Assembly (NCBI GenBank): GCA_004794785.1
Contig: SJOL01007482.1
Location: 228,157-292,156, forward strand
Source: Opisthorchis felineus
Lineage: Eukaryota; Platyhelminthes; Trematoda; Opisthorchiida; Opisthorchiidae
DNA length: 64,000 nucleotides
Reading direction: 5' to 3'
The position numbers and the translations under genes are program-made. Position 1 is the first letter of the stretch; each line of letters begins with the position of its first letter. The notes below the pieces were generated by a model. The model ran no database searches. It was given only the letters and a program-made list of their open reading frames with translations, and had not been told where the DNA came from. This document shows, one piece after another, positions 12,165 to 22,800 of this stretch.

Positions 12165-12312
12165 CTAACACTGGAGCCCATGGTGATAGTTAAAATGATT
12201 GTTCAGCTGCAACACCATTTCGGTGCATAACTGCCGGGGTTGGGTTCATACGATGGACCTTGCAGTCAGTAATTTTGCGCCTTAGCTACCAAGCTATCTC
12301 GAGCTCTGATAA
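12165..12312 (-). repeat. tRNA-derived SINE, short variant
   Basis: On the minus strand the order is AGATAGCTTGGTAGCTAAGG (A-box-like), then GTATGAACCCAACC (degraded B box), CCGGCAGTTATGCACC, and the body block GGTGTTGCAGCTGAACAATC. That last block matches GGTGTCACAGCTGAACGATT of the copy at 3108-3365. The roughly 90-base middle of that copy, between B box and body, is missing here, so this is either a deletion variant or a different subfamily. Confidence 0.6.
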
Positions 12313-14185
12313 TAATTAGTCATAATTATTCCACTTCTGCTGCTTTGTACCCAAAACCATTTTGATCATTTGGAACCACTCAGTGTCCACCACTAGCACA
12401 TTATATTTAGCGGCAAAAGCATGCCAAAATTGTCTTTTTCCAATAATGACGATCAGGATTACAATTGTTTATGTGGCGCGTACATTTAACTAGCTCCTGG
12501 ACTCAATTCTAAACATACTAATGCAGCTTCGCATAGCTTTCAACAGAAGCACGAGTGGTTAAAGTCGGCAAAGTACAAATTTTATTTTGCCTTACACCGA
12601 AAGACTACCAAAATCTGATTTCTGTTTGACAAAGATGACCACTTGTGATGTAATAGGCCACACCGATATGCGGGGTATTGGTTCTGCGGAGATAATTGTC
12701 CAGTGGGATTTGTCCGTCTCGGGGTGATTGTTCGGGTACAGACGGTAATTTTATTATCCAAATTCCATTGTTTCACCCTAGTTGTTTGAACAGATTTTTC
12801 TGCATACCCACCCCGGTTCGAAACAATTCTCATGTTAACCTGTGTACAGCAATGCAGCCACGACAAAAATGTTCAGTTTCTTCCATCTTTTTTCCAATTA
12901 TCGTCTGTGTAACTCAATCAGTGTGACCTTAGGTTTTTCAGTTACCTAAACTGGTTCTCTTGTGAATATGGGGAAATTATCTAGGAATCTGCCTTCCGGT
13001 TTAACCGGATAGTTGGTTGGTGGTGGCAGTAGTTGATCTCCTCAGTGTTTATTACCTGTTTTAGACGGTCAACCCAGAGGGCACGTCAGCAGAAACAGTA
13101 GCAGAGACTGAATTGACTGGATGTACGGGTAGACGTTAGGAAGGATGCTGGTGCTGCTGTTGGTGGTGGAGGTGACACTGGTGGATGAGAAGACAAACAC
13201 TACTTTTGACTGGCTAGTTTATACTGTGCCATGTGCAACTTGTCTGGCTATGTTGTTAAGGCTTTCTGATCACTATGGTGACGAGTCCCTTGAGACACAT
13301 TTTTGCCCTCTTACCCACAGGCGCCTTGAAGATCGCATGATAAAACGTGACACGTTAGGTTTGAGCTGTTTTGGTGTGCGCTGTTTTGGTGTTTTGGGTG
13401 GTTTGAGTTTGGACAGCATGTAAAGCATAGCTCAAATTCTCTCTCCTCATGACTGCACACACATCTTCATGCTCTAGCGATGTGTGAGGATAGAATTTGA
13501 TTTTAAACCAGCTTGATTGAATTAGACCTGGTTTGAACTGACGCGAATGCCCACAGGACCACAGGGCAGCTCATGCCAAGCGAGGCATGTGTGGGTGTGC
13601 GTTTGTGGATATGAATATCAATGTATGTGAGCACGAGGGAGTGACAGCCTACCCAACTCCTAATTGTCAGTTCACCCCTCTATCTCCTCAGTACATTCGA
13701 CAGTACATTCGGCCTAAAACTCACATACACTCACGTATAGAATCGCACGTGTTCCGATCAACCTGACAAATGCAGCCAATTGAACTGCAATCCGTACTGA
13801 CTGGGCTTTCGAGTAAAAGTTTTATTGTGCTTTCAAAGTAACCCAACATTTCTCGGCTGAACTTTCTGCTGTGTTTTGGGTCGTGGATGATGATAATGCC
13901 ATATGCTGTATGGATAAAGCTAGGCAAGTGCCCACAGGATAGGACGGGATAAAGACTGAGTCCGTGCGAACTTAATCGAACAAATGGTTATAAAGAAGTG
14001 AAGTCTTGTTGTACATTTCCTTACACTGTGCTGGAGATAACTATGAAGTGGTTGAGTAAAAAAATACTCCTAACATTTGATAACACAATAAAACGTGAGT
14101 ATGCTCATCATGCAAATAGGGAAATAAAAATAATCACTGTTGCTGTGGAACTGAAGAGGTATGGTTGTAAATAACAATTTTAGGT
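12313..14185. other. Gene-free stretch
   Basis: No exon is supported. 13145-13190 is rich in GGTG/GCTG triplet-like motifs, which accounts for the Val/Leu-rich 92-codon plus frame 13145-13423. A short direct duplication, CAGTACATTCG twice in tandem, lies at about 13690-13712. A lone B-box-like GGTTCGAAAC near 12815 lacks an A box. Confidence 0.45.
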
Positions 14186-14380
14186 GGAGATTTCGTCCTG
14201 TACATGAAGCCCATCTGTTCTGAAAAGCCGAGAACCACTGTACAGCTGTATCATCCTTATTGGGTATCATTAGTAGTGCACATCCCACGAAACCCCAGGG
14301 AGTCTCCTACCCGTGACCTCCCGGCTAGTTGTTGGAACACTTAAGAGTTCGGCCGCGAGCGGCTGATCACATTACCAATA
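14186..14380. repeat. Interspersed repeat family R3, copy 2 (longest)
   Basis: This copy starts near GGAGATTTCGTCCTGTACAT. It runs through AGCCGAGAACCACTGTACAG, TCCTTATTGGGTATCAT, CCCCAGGGAGTCTCC and GACCTCCCGGCTAGT, and ends around a GC-rich GGCCGCGAGCGGCTG that can form a short hairpin. The minus-strand frame reads GCALLMIPNKDDTAVQWFSA and continues through TGRN, matching copies 1 and 3. The family is unnamed by me. Boundaries are set by where similarity to 31-220 ends. Confidence 0.6.
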
Positions 14381-16748
14381 ACACTTTGAGTTGGTCCAAC
14401 AGGGCTAGCCCCACGGCCACTCTGTTGTGTGTGACATAAATTTTCTAGACCTACCACTGGTACGGGCTAGTTGTCTCATTTTTACGCGGGTAGGATGTCA
14501 ATCCGGATGTGGAATGAAAGCATTTTTACCACAACAGTTTTCCTATGGAATGTGGAGATGAATACGTTGACTAGATTGAAACATGTTAAATGGTTGAAGA
14601 TTCTCGAGCTTGTGCCTTAATTAGGGTAAGATGAAAAATTGTTTGAATTATCTAATTCAAGCAAAACACCTTCTCCCTTTATGTTCTCAGACTTCTCAAT
14701 CAAGTTCCCCTAGTTGAAATTTAATGCCATTAAGGCACTCACAGGATGGCTCGGAAGTGCAAAATAATGAAAAATGGCCTGCTGATGAACTGTTCTAAGA
14801 ACTATAGGGAATTGTGGTGGGACCTTGTTGTACCAGAGCAGACTAAAAAGACAAACGTTCACATACACCGACTGATGTTGTAGGATTTGTCTGTCTGGAT
14901 CTCTTAAAGTGGAGGACTTTAGGGGAAAGGACCCATCTATTATAGACTCCGCATTTTTTCAGACATGTTGAAACGAATTATCGGGAAGACCGGGCATTCA
15001 TCTTCACTGGTTGGTCTTCCTACTTGATACAGATTAGTGGCTTCTGTCACATCAGATGATCCTTCCGGGTCAGACAGTGGGACTAGCGTCAGAATGCTAG
15101 CACGAATGTTTCGTGCTCTTCGATTTTCGGTGGGTCTGGGATGTACTGCCTACAAAAAGCTAAATGCCAATCCTACATTACAAAATCTTTCCAGATTGTC
15201 GTAGTTTCTTTTGCTCGCATTTCTTGAGGTTTGATCGATGTAAACTGTACTACTGTACACTCCCATGAACTTTGAGAGCTAGGATGGAACTGCCATAAAA
15301 ACGAAACCTTTAGAGTAAATTGTGTGCACGGGACATTAGGCTGTACGAACAGACAAATCAACGTACAATACAGATTTTACTAATGGCTATTACCCTGAAG
15401 AAGACATTTGTCTGTGTGTCATGTTTTTCTCAAATATACAAAAGAATGTGCTCGTGGATTCCGGTCATTTGACGGGACAACTGGGTCAGTGCTATGCGTA
15501 TTCCTACTTTTTCACCGAATTCATGTGGTTTTGGTGACGCACATCACACTGTCTTGCATGTACATCAACATCGGACGCGCGCGACCGTAAGCGCATTACT
15601 GGGGGGGCATGTACTTTGGAATTCTTTTTAAGCAAATCAAAACACTATGGGTTTAATCGTCCATGAAATGCTTGATCAATATTTCAACACGACGGTCAGA
15701 TTTGCTCTACTTGTTGTGTGTCGGTAGCAGTATGTTTTAGGTTGACTAAGATCATCTACGAAGATCAGTTTACAAACAAGAGTGGTAACCACATGTGTCA
15801 GTGGAATGTCACAACTACTAGACTAAGATAAAGATTTATTTCACATGAGTAATAAGGTCGGTGATCTGTTGAGATACATACTGGAAAATAGTAAGTGAAT
15901 GGGAATGATCAGCCTTTCAGCGTGTGAAGCAAGTATGGAAAGTTACGAAAAGTAGGGTGAGCAAAAACAAGAATTGATAATTATACATTATTGATAGCAC
16001 CGCCATACCATTCTTGTAACCTCCTTAGACTGATAACGGAAAAAATAATTTGCTTCCGTGTACGCCCAAAAGACCCTTAATGGTATGCTTGTCAAGTTAG
16101 TGATATGTGTTAATATCATGTTTAATCCATCCATCTTTGCAGACTCCTAGGTGGACTTCTTCCAGCATTTGGAATATTCATTCCAACAGTAGATCTACAG
16201 ATTTTTATCGAAGACAATCAGTCTTATAGCTGATGGGACGGCTGGAACCACTGTACTTAGGTACACGGTTCGTAGCTGAAAAAAGTGAACTAAATTGGAC
16301 TGAACCCTCCCACACCAGTAGTAACTCTTCAAATGTTAGCCATTTGACGTACCCACGAGATTTGATGCAATTATGCGCATTTTCTGGAAAACATCACTTA
16401 TTTGGGGTACCTGCTTCTTGAAACATCGGAGCTTTCAGGCCTTTCCGAGACCACAAGTCTATGTGACTGGCTGCTCACATAGAGTTAGTCTGCCCTGAAC
16501 ACCGTCCAACTCCGAATAAATCAAACACTCCGTTACACAGTATTAGCTCATCACTTACTGTCTTTAAGGTGCAACCAAAGCACATTTTGCAAAATTATCA
16601 GAACTTCCAAACTACTGTGCGGTCTGAATCATTATAAGTGTTCGCATTTTGGCATCTGGTTGATTCATTTTTTTAAATTTTTCTATTCTCATATATGCTG
16701 CACTAAAAATCCCACCAAAGCCTTTAGGCGTATACCTCTTTACCTCGT
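14381..16748. other. Gene-free stretch, nothing recognised
   Basis: All frames are about 62 codons or fewer. No dispersed repeat common to the rest of the window and no simple repeat beyond short homopolymers was found. Confidence 0.5.
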
Positions 16749-16976
16749 TCATCATCATCATCATCAAAGACAGCAACATAAGTGTTGACACTGATGCTTC
16801 AGTGCCGTACAACCATAAGGTTCGTCCAATTATATTTAAAGCCCTAGAGTGAAAAGAAGAGAAAAAGGGTGGTTGAGGGAGGGGACCTAGTGCTGGCCTA
16901 TGTCAAGCGTTCTGAGGTGCCTACACCTCCAACCACTCAATCAGACAATCTGGAAAGAAAACTGGTAATGTACTTG
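16749..16976 (-). mobile_element. LINE 3' end with short (ATG)n tail
   Basis: The reverse complement of this segment matches 19597-19800 with about seven differences over roughly 205 bases (my count, about 96-97 percent). The match begins at the end of the open reading frame (residues FLSRLSD then stop), continues through the whole 3' untranslated region, and ends in a short TCA/ATG run at 16749-16762. Upstream of FLSRLSD the two copies diverge, so this copy appears 5'-truncated almost at the stop codon. That is typical of target-primed reverse transcription. It sits in inverted orientation to the 19.4 kb copy, 2.6 kb away, and abuts a SINE at 16990. Confidence 0.75.
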
Positions 16977-16989
16977 CAGTTCCAGCCCA

Positions 16990-17165
16990 CCACCACTGCC
17001 TTGCGGTTAAGCTTTTGAGCCAAAGGCTTTGGTTGAGGACCCTAATCGTCCTTCTGTCTAGGTGTGGGCGCCCTGACGGTATCCCAGCCCTCGTACAACC
17101 ATGACATTTACATTTACAGCTGACAATACTTTACTTCGTTGTCACCAGAATATTTTTTCAAAGTA
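16990..17165 (+). repeat. tRNA-derived SINE, diverged copy
   Basis: CTGCCTTGCGGTTAAGC (A-box-like) is followed after about 25 bases by GGTTGAGGACCC (B-box-like) and then TCTGTCTAGGTGTGGGC. The last block parallels CCTGTCTAGGCTTGGGC in the copy at 3108-3365. Further on, ACAGCTGACAATAC resembles the ACAGCTGAACGATT body block. It directly abuts the LINE tail at 16749-16976, so the two may share an insertion history. Confidence 0.5.
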
Positions 17166-18649
17166 TTCACAAAATAGTGGTTATCATTAGGTTACACGCA
17201 AAACTACCCGTTAGTTTTAAACTTTTCCTCGCCATGCTTTCTTTCTAAGTTTTATGATACTTCGTAACAGTTTTGACGCAGACTAGTGAGTCCGGCAAAT
17301 TTTAGCGAGATGTTTATCTTCATCTACTAACTGTGCTTTCAAAGCTGTCCTTCTGATTACAATAGAATAAATGTGCTGAGCGTCCAGCAGACTTAGGTTA
17401 ATCTATTGTTGCTCCTCCGTATTACAGCCACCTCCTTAGTAGGACCAAAATTCTTCCTTTACTCTGCAGTACTGTAAAAACAGACTCCACTAGTGGTTTG
17501 TTGACTTTTCACCATGGATAGTAACATTAGTGCACATTACAGCCGTATATATCCACAGTGTTGCTTCCTCGAAGTGCTCGATATTGGACATTGCATCACC
17601 TTTTGAGGGTAGCATTCTAATATTTAGTTCTTTATCCTTTGTTTTTCTGATTTTGCACACCTTCCTAGGACTACTCTAAGTTGCTAGCACAAAGCCTGAT
17701 AACTTGCTTTCTTGATGGATTTTAATGATATTCGTCAAGATGAGTAAAATGTAAAATGGTTTAACCAAGAACCTATGATACTGAGATTTAGCAACTATTT
17801 CTGCAAGTGTATGAGAGGAAATCATATAAATATTGACCTGCTTTAGTTCCGGAGGCTCTGTCCAAACGCAGCTGATGTCATGCACGACTGGTATATTTTT
17901 AGCCCGCTGATTTTAAGATAAGCAAAAGAAAGACGATTTGTGATTACAATCAAGGTCCAGCTAGAATTAGGGAAATAACAGTCCTTCCCCACTCTATTAC
18001 TGATTTCTTAATCTTAACCTTCTTCGCCTACAGTCAACATCTGAGTGCCTTATTTTGGTGTCATTGGGCCCAGTTTGGAAAGTCCTTCTTAATTCTCTCC
18101 TGATAGGAATTAGTCTGAGTGAACTTTAGTCCGCAAATTAAGATGATGCTAGCAATGACTGCACTGAATCTTAAATGTATGTCTTATTTATAATAGTATC
18201 CAAGTGAGTAATCACAAATAGACTGCCTCAGCTTTGGAACAAAATGGTATCCAAGATACCGAATTGTTCCTACATTTGAGACTACTCATGAGGTTGTTGA
18301 AAACCCTCGAACAGCTCACTACTTGTTTTGCCACCTGAAGATTTCGCCAGGTAGGCCTAATTCCAGAACTCCCACCAGTCTTATATCTTGCTTGAACATA
18401 GTTTAGATGTGTAAGAATACAAAAACTTCTCTTTAAATTGCAACCAGTTAACTGGAATATAAAGCTGGACCGAATCTTTTTTCCCTTACACTATTCAGCT
18501 GAGTTTTTTCAGTCCGATAAGCAGTGTCATTGAAAAGGAGATGTTTCGATATCTTACAATTCACTCAGTCGAAAACGCAGGACAGCTCTTATGCAGCACA
18601 TTTATTTGGCCAGGGATTTAGCTGAGTTTCAGTTAAGTGTGCCGTTAAA
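17166..18649. other. Gene-free stretch, nothing recognised
   Basis: AT-rich, with frames of 69 codons or fewer. No shared repeats or exon-like segments were identified. Confidence 0.5.
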
Positions 18650-18835
18650 CTCACCCTGTGAGTTTTGTCTTCATAGAGGCTTAATTCGGGGTTCAACTGC
18701 GGAATAAGATTGATGGATTTTCGGGGACTAGACCTCACACGTGAGCTCGAAAAAGGGCGAAACCGGTAATGTGCTTTCCAGAAGTTCCGCTGACCTTTTT
18801 GGTAATGGCATATTAAGAAAAAACCGGTCGCCAAA
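18650..18835 (+). repeat. Decayed hammerhead-family element copy
   Basis: The right part reads GAGCTC, then GAAAAAGGGCGAAACCGGTA (18743-18767). This aligns with the hammerhead segment of the palindromic element at 25935-25965 (stem II GGGC, GAAA, ACCGGT). It is preceded by TTTTCGGGGACT and followed by a CCAGAAGTTCCGCTGACCTT-like end. The upstream CUGAUGA core is lost (CACGTGA in its place), so it cannot be a working ribozyme. Copy boundaries are approximate. Confidence 0.5.
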
Positions 18836-19392
18836 CCTACCGTCTAAGTGGGGCCAGACTGCTGATGGTAGGGATGCAGTATTCAGGTGGATTAGGTTCA
18901 AGCGTTAGTGAAATTTCTATGGGGCAGTTTGCATTGTTTGAAGACAGAAACCTTCTAGTGTGCATTTGCCAATGTCAACTTATTCAACCGCCCTGGGGCG
19001 AAAATGGTATCATGCCTATTGTATCAGCTGGGGTAATGGCACGGAGGTAGATTTTCGATTAAGGTTATACTACTCACAAGTAACTTTGTTGCTGACATGC
19101 GTTCCTCAAAAATTTTTCACGTAGCGTTGAGAAGTGAGACTTTTGGAGTTCGCTAGAATATTCGCACATTTCACCTTAAAGGCTAAAAAGTAGGACATTT
19201 GATTTCTTTTTTAGATTATCAATCTCTTTGAGTGGGACAGATCATCGTGATGAGGAATGATACAGCCTCACTTCTCTTAAGTTATGTTTTTTTCGTTGTT
19301 AGGTGATATTTTGGGAAAGGGTGACCAAGGACCCAACTCGCAGGAGCGTCAAAAGACAGTTGTATTTGTGTTTAAATGTCTGTTATATGTAA
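18836..19392. other. Gene-free stretch upstream of the LINE end
   Basis: No clear feature. Part of 19200-19392 could be further decayed LINE coding sequence, but the frame with a recognisable product is closed by TAA at 19390-19392 and I cannot extend it. Confidence 0.4.
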
Positions 19393-19620
19393 GGGGTGCC
19401 TTCTTCAGGATGGCACAAACCGCGAGGTGGACAACGTATAACTTGGCAGAAGGGCGTGAAAGAAATCACGAAGAGTCTGGGTGTTGTTGGTGTTGTACGT
19501 CGTCCAGGATGGGGCTCCCGTGACCCCGACTGTGCTTGGCTGGAGACGTTTCAAGAAATGGCGGCTAATTGATGTCAGTGGCGTTCGTGCTGTCAGTTTC
19601 TCTCCAGATTGTCTGATTGA
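19393..19620 (+). pseudogene. C-terminus of a non-LTR retrotransposon ORF2, one internal stop
   Basis: In frame from 19393 the translation gives SSGWHKPRGGQ, GGQRITWQKGVKEITKSLG, VRRPGWGSRDPDCAW and LETFQEMAAN. It then meets an in-frame TGA at 19570-19572 and resumes as CQWRSCCQFLSRLSD, ending at TGA 19618-19620. The order of a GGQ-x-x-TWQ block, a PGWG-x-RDP-x-x-x-WLET block and a QWRSC end is, from memory, the tail that follows the reverse transcriptase in flatworm non-LTR elements, probably RTE-like. It is followed by a 170-base 3' untranslated region and a (GAT)n tail, exactly where a LINE should end. The internal TGA is consistent with CGA to TGA decay of an arginine codon. The element is 5'-truncated: no catalytic domain is visible upstream. 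Confidence 0.75.
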
Positions 19621-19788
19621 GTGGTTGGAGGTGTAGGCACCTCAGAACTCTTGACATAGATCAGCACTAGGTCCCCTCCCTCATCCACTCTTTTTCTCTT
19701 CTTTTCACTCTAGGGCTTTAAATATAATTAGACGAACCTTATGGTTGTACGGCACTGAAGCATCAGTGTCAACACTGATGTTGCTGTC

Positions 19789-19790
<2 letters not shown>
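19621..19790 (+). mobile_element. LINE 3' untranslated region
   Basis: This segment links the ORF2 stop to the trinucleotide tail. It is repeated with about 96 percent identity, inverted, at 16749-16960, and in diverged form at 4606-4745 and 8217-8345. Blocks conserved among copies include CAGTGCCGTACAACC, GACACTGATGCTTC and CCCTAGAGTGAAAAG (given as reverse complement). Conservation of this non-coding part across copies is expected if the element's reverse transcriptase recognises it. Confidence 0.75.

Positions 19791-19887
<97 letters not shown>
19791..19887 (+). repeat. (GAT)n microsatellite, about 32 units, LINE tail
   Basis: An uninterrupted run of GAT triplets covers about 97 bases. 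It produces spurious poly-Ile and poly-Ser frames on the minus strand. It directly follows the LINE 3' untranslated region, whereas the inverted sister copy has only about four units at the same place. It is therefore the element's own tail, expanded here. Confidence 0.95.
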
Positions 19888-22800
19888 ATACATAAAGTGA
19901 CAAGACTGATCTGATAAAAGTACACGGGCTAAATTTTACCTAGGCATGACAGGCTTAAAAATTGCATAAATTCCTGATCAGAGAATGGATATTCTGATCC
20001 AGTTTTTCGTAAAATAACCTCTAGTCGATCTACGGGTAACTACTTGCATACATGTTAGGTATAAGAAAGTTCTCGCGATTGCTCACAAAGGTGCCTTTCT
20101 AGACGAGTACTATAGCTTTAGCTCATATGATTATTCAGGCCAAACAAACTCGGTTGATGAACTTCAACCGAATATGATCCGTTTAACTGTGGACATGATC
20201 GTTACTCGTGAAATCAATAGGCTGCCAGATACCTTCGGCCCCTCGAATGATCGTCTCATTCCTCAGCACCTGAGCCGCTGAACTATAAGAAGTATAACAT
20301 CAGACTTCCGAAAGTCAGGAGGCGGGAGCTAATGCAACTACAACTTGAATAGAGAATAGGTGGACACTTCTTGTCCCGGAATAACATTAGACTCATTACC
20401 ACGGCCAAAAGTTTGATCGCACTATGTATCGTTGAGAGTGGCTGCAGTCAAGTCGTTTCAGTTCATCTGTAGAGTGCCCCGTAGGTTGTTGATAACAAAC
20501 CGAAGGTGGGGCTGGGCGACAACTGAAGCTGGCCATGTGACTCAGCACCACGCTGTCAAAAGCGATTCGTACGAACCTTGGACTTGTTTTGGTTATGTGA
20601 CACCCTGCCAGACCCACTCACTCAACGGATCCTCAGACCGATCCCTGCCTAACTAAATGAGACTTAGTTGCTCTATGTTGTTCCTCATTTATTTTTAACC
20701 ACTGAAAAATGCAAAGTGCTCACTTCGATTGTGACCATTATTTTAACCGCTGGCTAAGTGCCTACCTGACGAAGAGACCCAGAAAGCAATAATTTTCATA
20801 CTGACGTTATGGGATTAATCAGTCGGTATCTACGTGCTGCAGTTTTCCGGCCATAATTTCATAGCAAGTTCTAATACTGCCTCCTTTTTGGCATATAGTG
20901 TGTTCTGCTATTTAGCGTAATTTTCTATAACTGGCGTGGAGGATGTTAAGTATACATAGTAAAAGCCACGAAGTTCTAATGATTAGTCGAATTCTGTTGT
21001 GTAGCTAAGCCACAGTGGACTTGAGTTGTTTATCTGGCGGTAATTGTCGCTCGATCGCTGATCACATTGCATCCCCACAGTGAAACTCGCAATCTGAAAA
21101 TTTATAATGTAGGTAGTTCATTTTCAAAAACACAGCAATGAATCATCTACATTGTGATATTTTTATCCAATTCCACGCTTGCCATTCGGTTCGAATAAAT
21201 CATGTGAACAAACATGAGGCTCGTACTAGACAGAAAATCGTCATAAGGACTCAAGTTTGTAAGCTGTTGACAAATCGCTCATGTTGTTCGGTTGTGTGGA
21301 ATGAAAAAGGTGATGACGAGTGCTTGTTGAAAGGTCTACGTAAGTGCGTCAGCCGAGAATTCGACACATTTTTAAGGCGACTGCTGTTTGCTTCGTCATA
21401 GTCTATATTACGCTTGCATCTTTGGAAATGTATGTCAACTGTTTTAGAATTATTTCAGTAGTAGATGTATGTTGTCGTGTGTTATCTTCAGGGATGCACC
21501 TAAGAGACGCAAATGTTACAAACAGGCAACGTACTCCTTTTTTTGTTGGAGACTGCCATCTAAGAAACAGGGAATATGGTTTTAGCGACTAAATTCTGCG
21601 CTAAATATAAATGAACTTGTGGTATCATATTTTTATCGTCCTCACAGTCCCAGTCGATAGCAGTACTAGCATCCCGGAGGTCATAAATGAAGTTATGAAG
21701 TTAATCCGCCAAGTCTAACTGTTTAATGAAGAAAGTGAAACTTTCGCGGACATGGTAAATTGCCCATGTCAATATAAGTAGAACGACCAGATGTTGGATA
21801 TCTATAACTCACCGGAATAGTGCGAAGATGCTCATGGTTGATACGGCTGTCGGACAAATGAACCACGCATTTCGACAAGTTAGCAGTCTTTCGAAACGCT
21901 GTCCGTTGTTTGTAGTAAAGAAAACCTCGAATATATCATGACGAATAACTTAGTGTTGTAATATCCACTGGTGCTACGGACGATATACTATTGTTCCCTG
22001 TTGACGGAGCGTAAGCCAGCGCGTCGTCACATCCTCATCATACAATAGTGAAGTAACATGGGTTAATTTTATCGCTATCGGACAACTTGTTAATCAAGCG
22101 AAATTTCCGTCAACGGATAGATTGCATGTGCAGTTAGGAGTGCGGCATCTTTCTTTCAGTGGGGACTGGAAACAGCGCAGTAATGTGTGTTGGAAATTAT
22201 GCCTGCCTAGAATGTGTCAGGCAAAATTCCGTGAAGGCTTCAGTGCCTTTTGTGTCAAAAACTAGCTCGCCCCTAAGAGTAGATGCATTTTTCTCGTGTG
22301 TAGAAAATACAGATTTTTCTATCCAAACAGAATACTACGTGATCTACAAGAGTAACTCACTCTAGAGCTCCACATATGGAGTACGTATGCTTTCGTTATG
22401 TCTTCGTTATGGTGGCATGGTCCGCTTCCCTCGTGGGTTCGCGCAAAAGGATTGCTTGCTGTACCACCCCTAACTCGGTAACATTCATCCGCCATCTAAA
22501 TCAGGCTTATGCCGTTGCTGAGACCATGTCATCTAATGAGCTTTATCGTGACAACAGCCTTGCCACTACTGTCTCGCTGGTGTGTTTTAGATTTCCATGC
22601 TACCACGACACTATCCCCACTTTGACTTTCACCAAAGGCTGTAGGCCTTTGAATTGATAATCTATGTCGCAGTGTGGCGAATGCCTCGTGTTGCTGACCA
22701 ACCGGTATTCACACAGGTTTCACTGTATTTGTTGGAAGAGTTGACATGATCGTGGTCGATATAACACAACAGTGCAAGAAAATGAGGAAGTTGTTCAACG

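Noticed and set aside
12805..12830. B-box-like GGTTCGAAAC
   Set aside because: No A box at the right distance and no SINE body downstream.
19705..19925. Minus-strand frames with poly-Ile or poly-Ser
   Set aside because: They are translations of the (GAT)n microsatellite and LINE 3' untranslated region.
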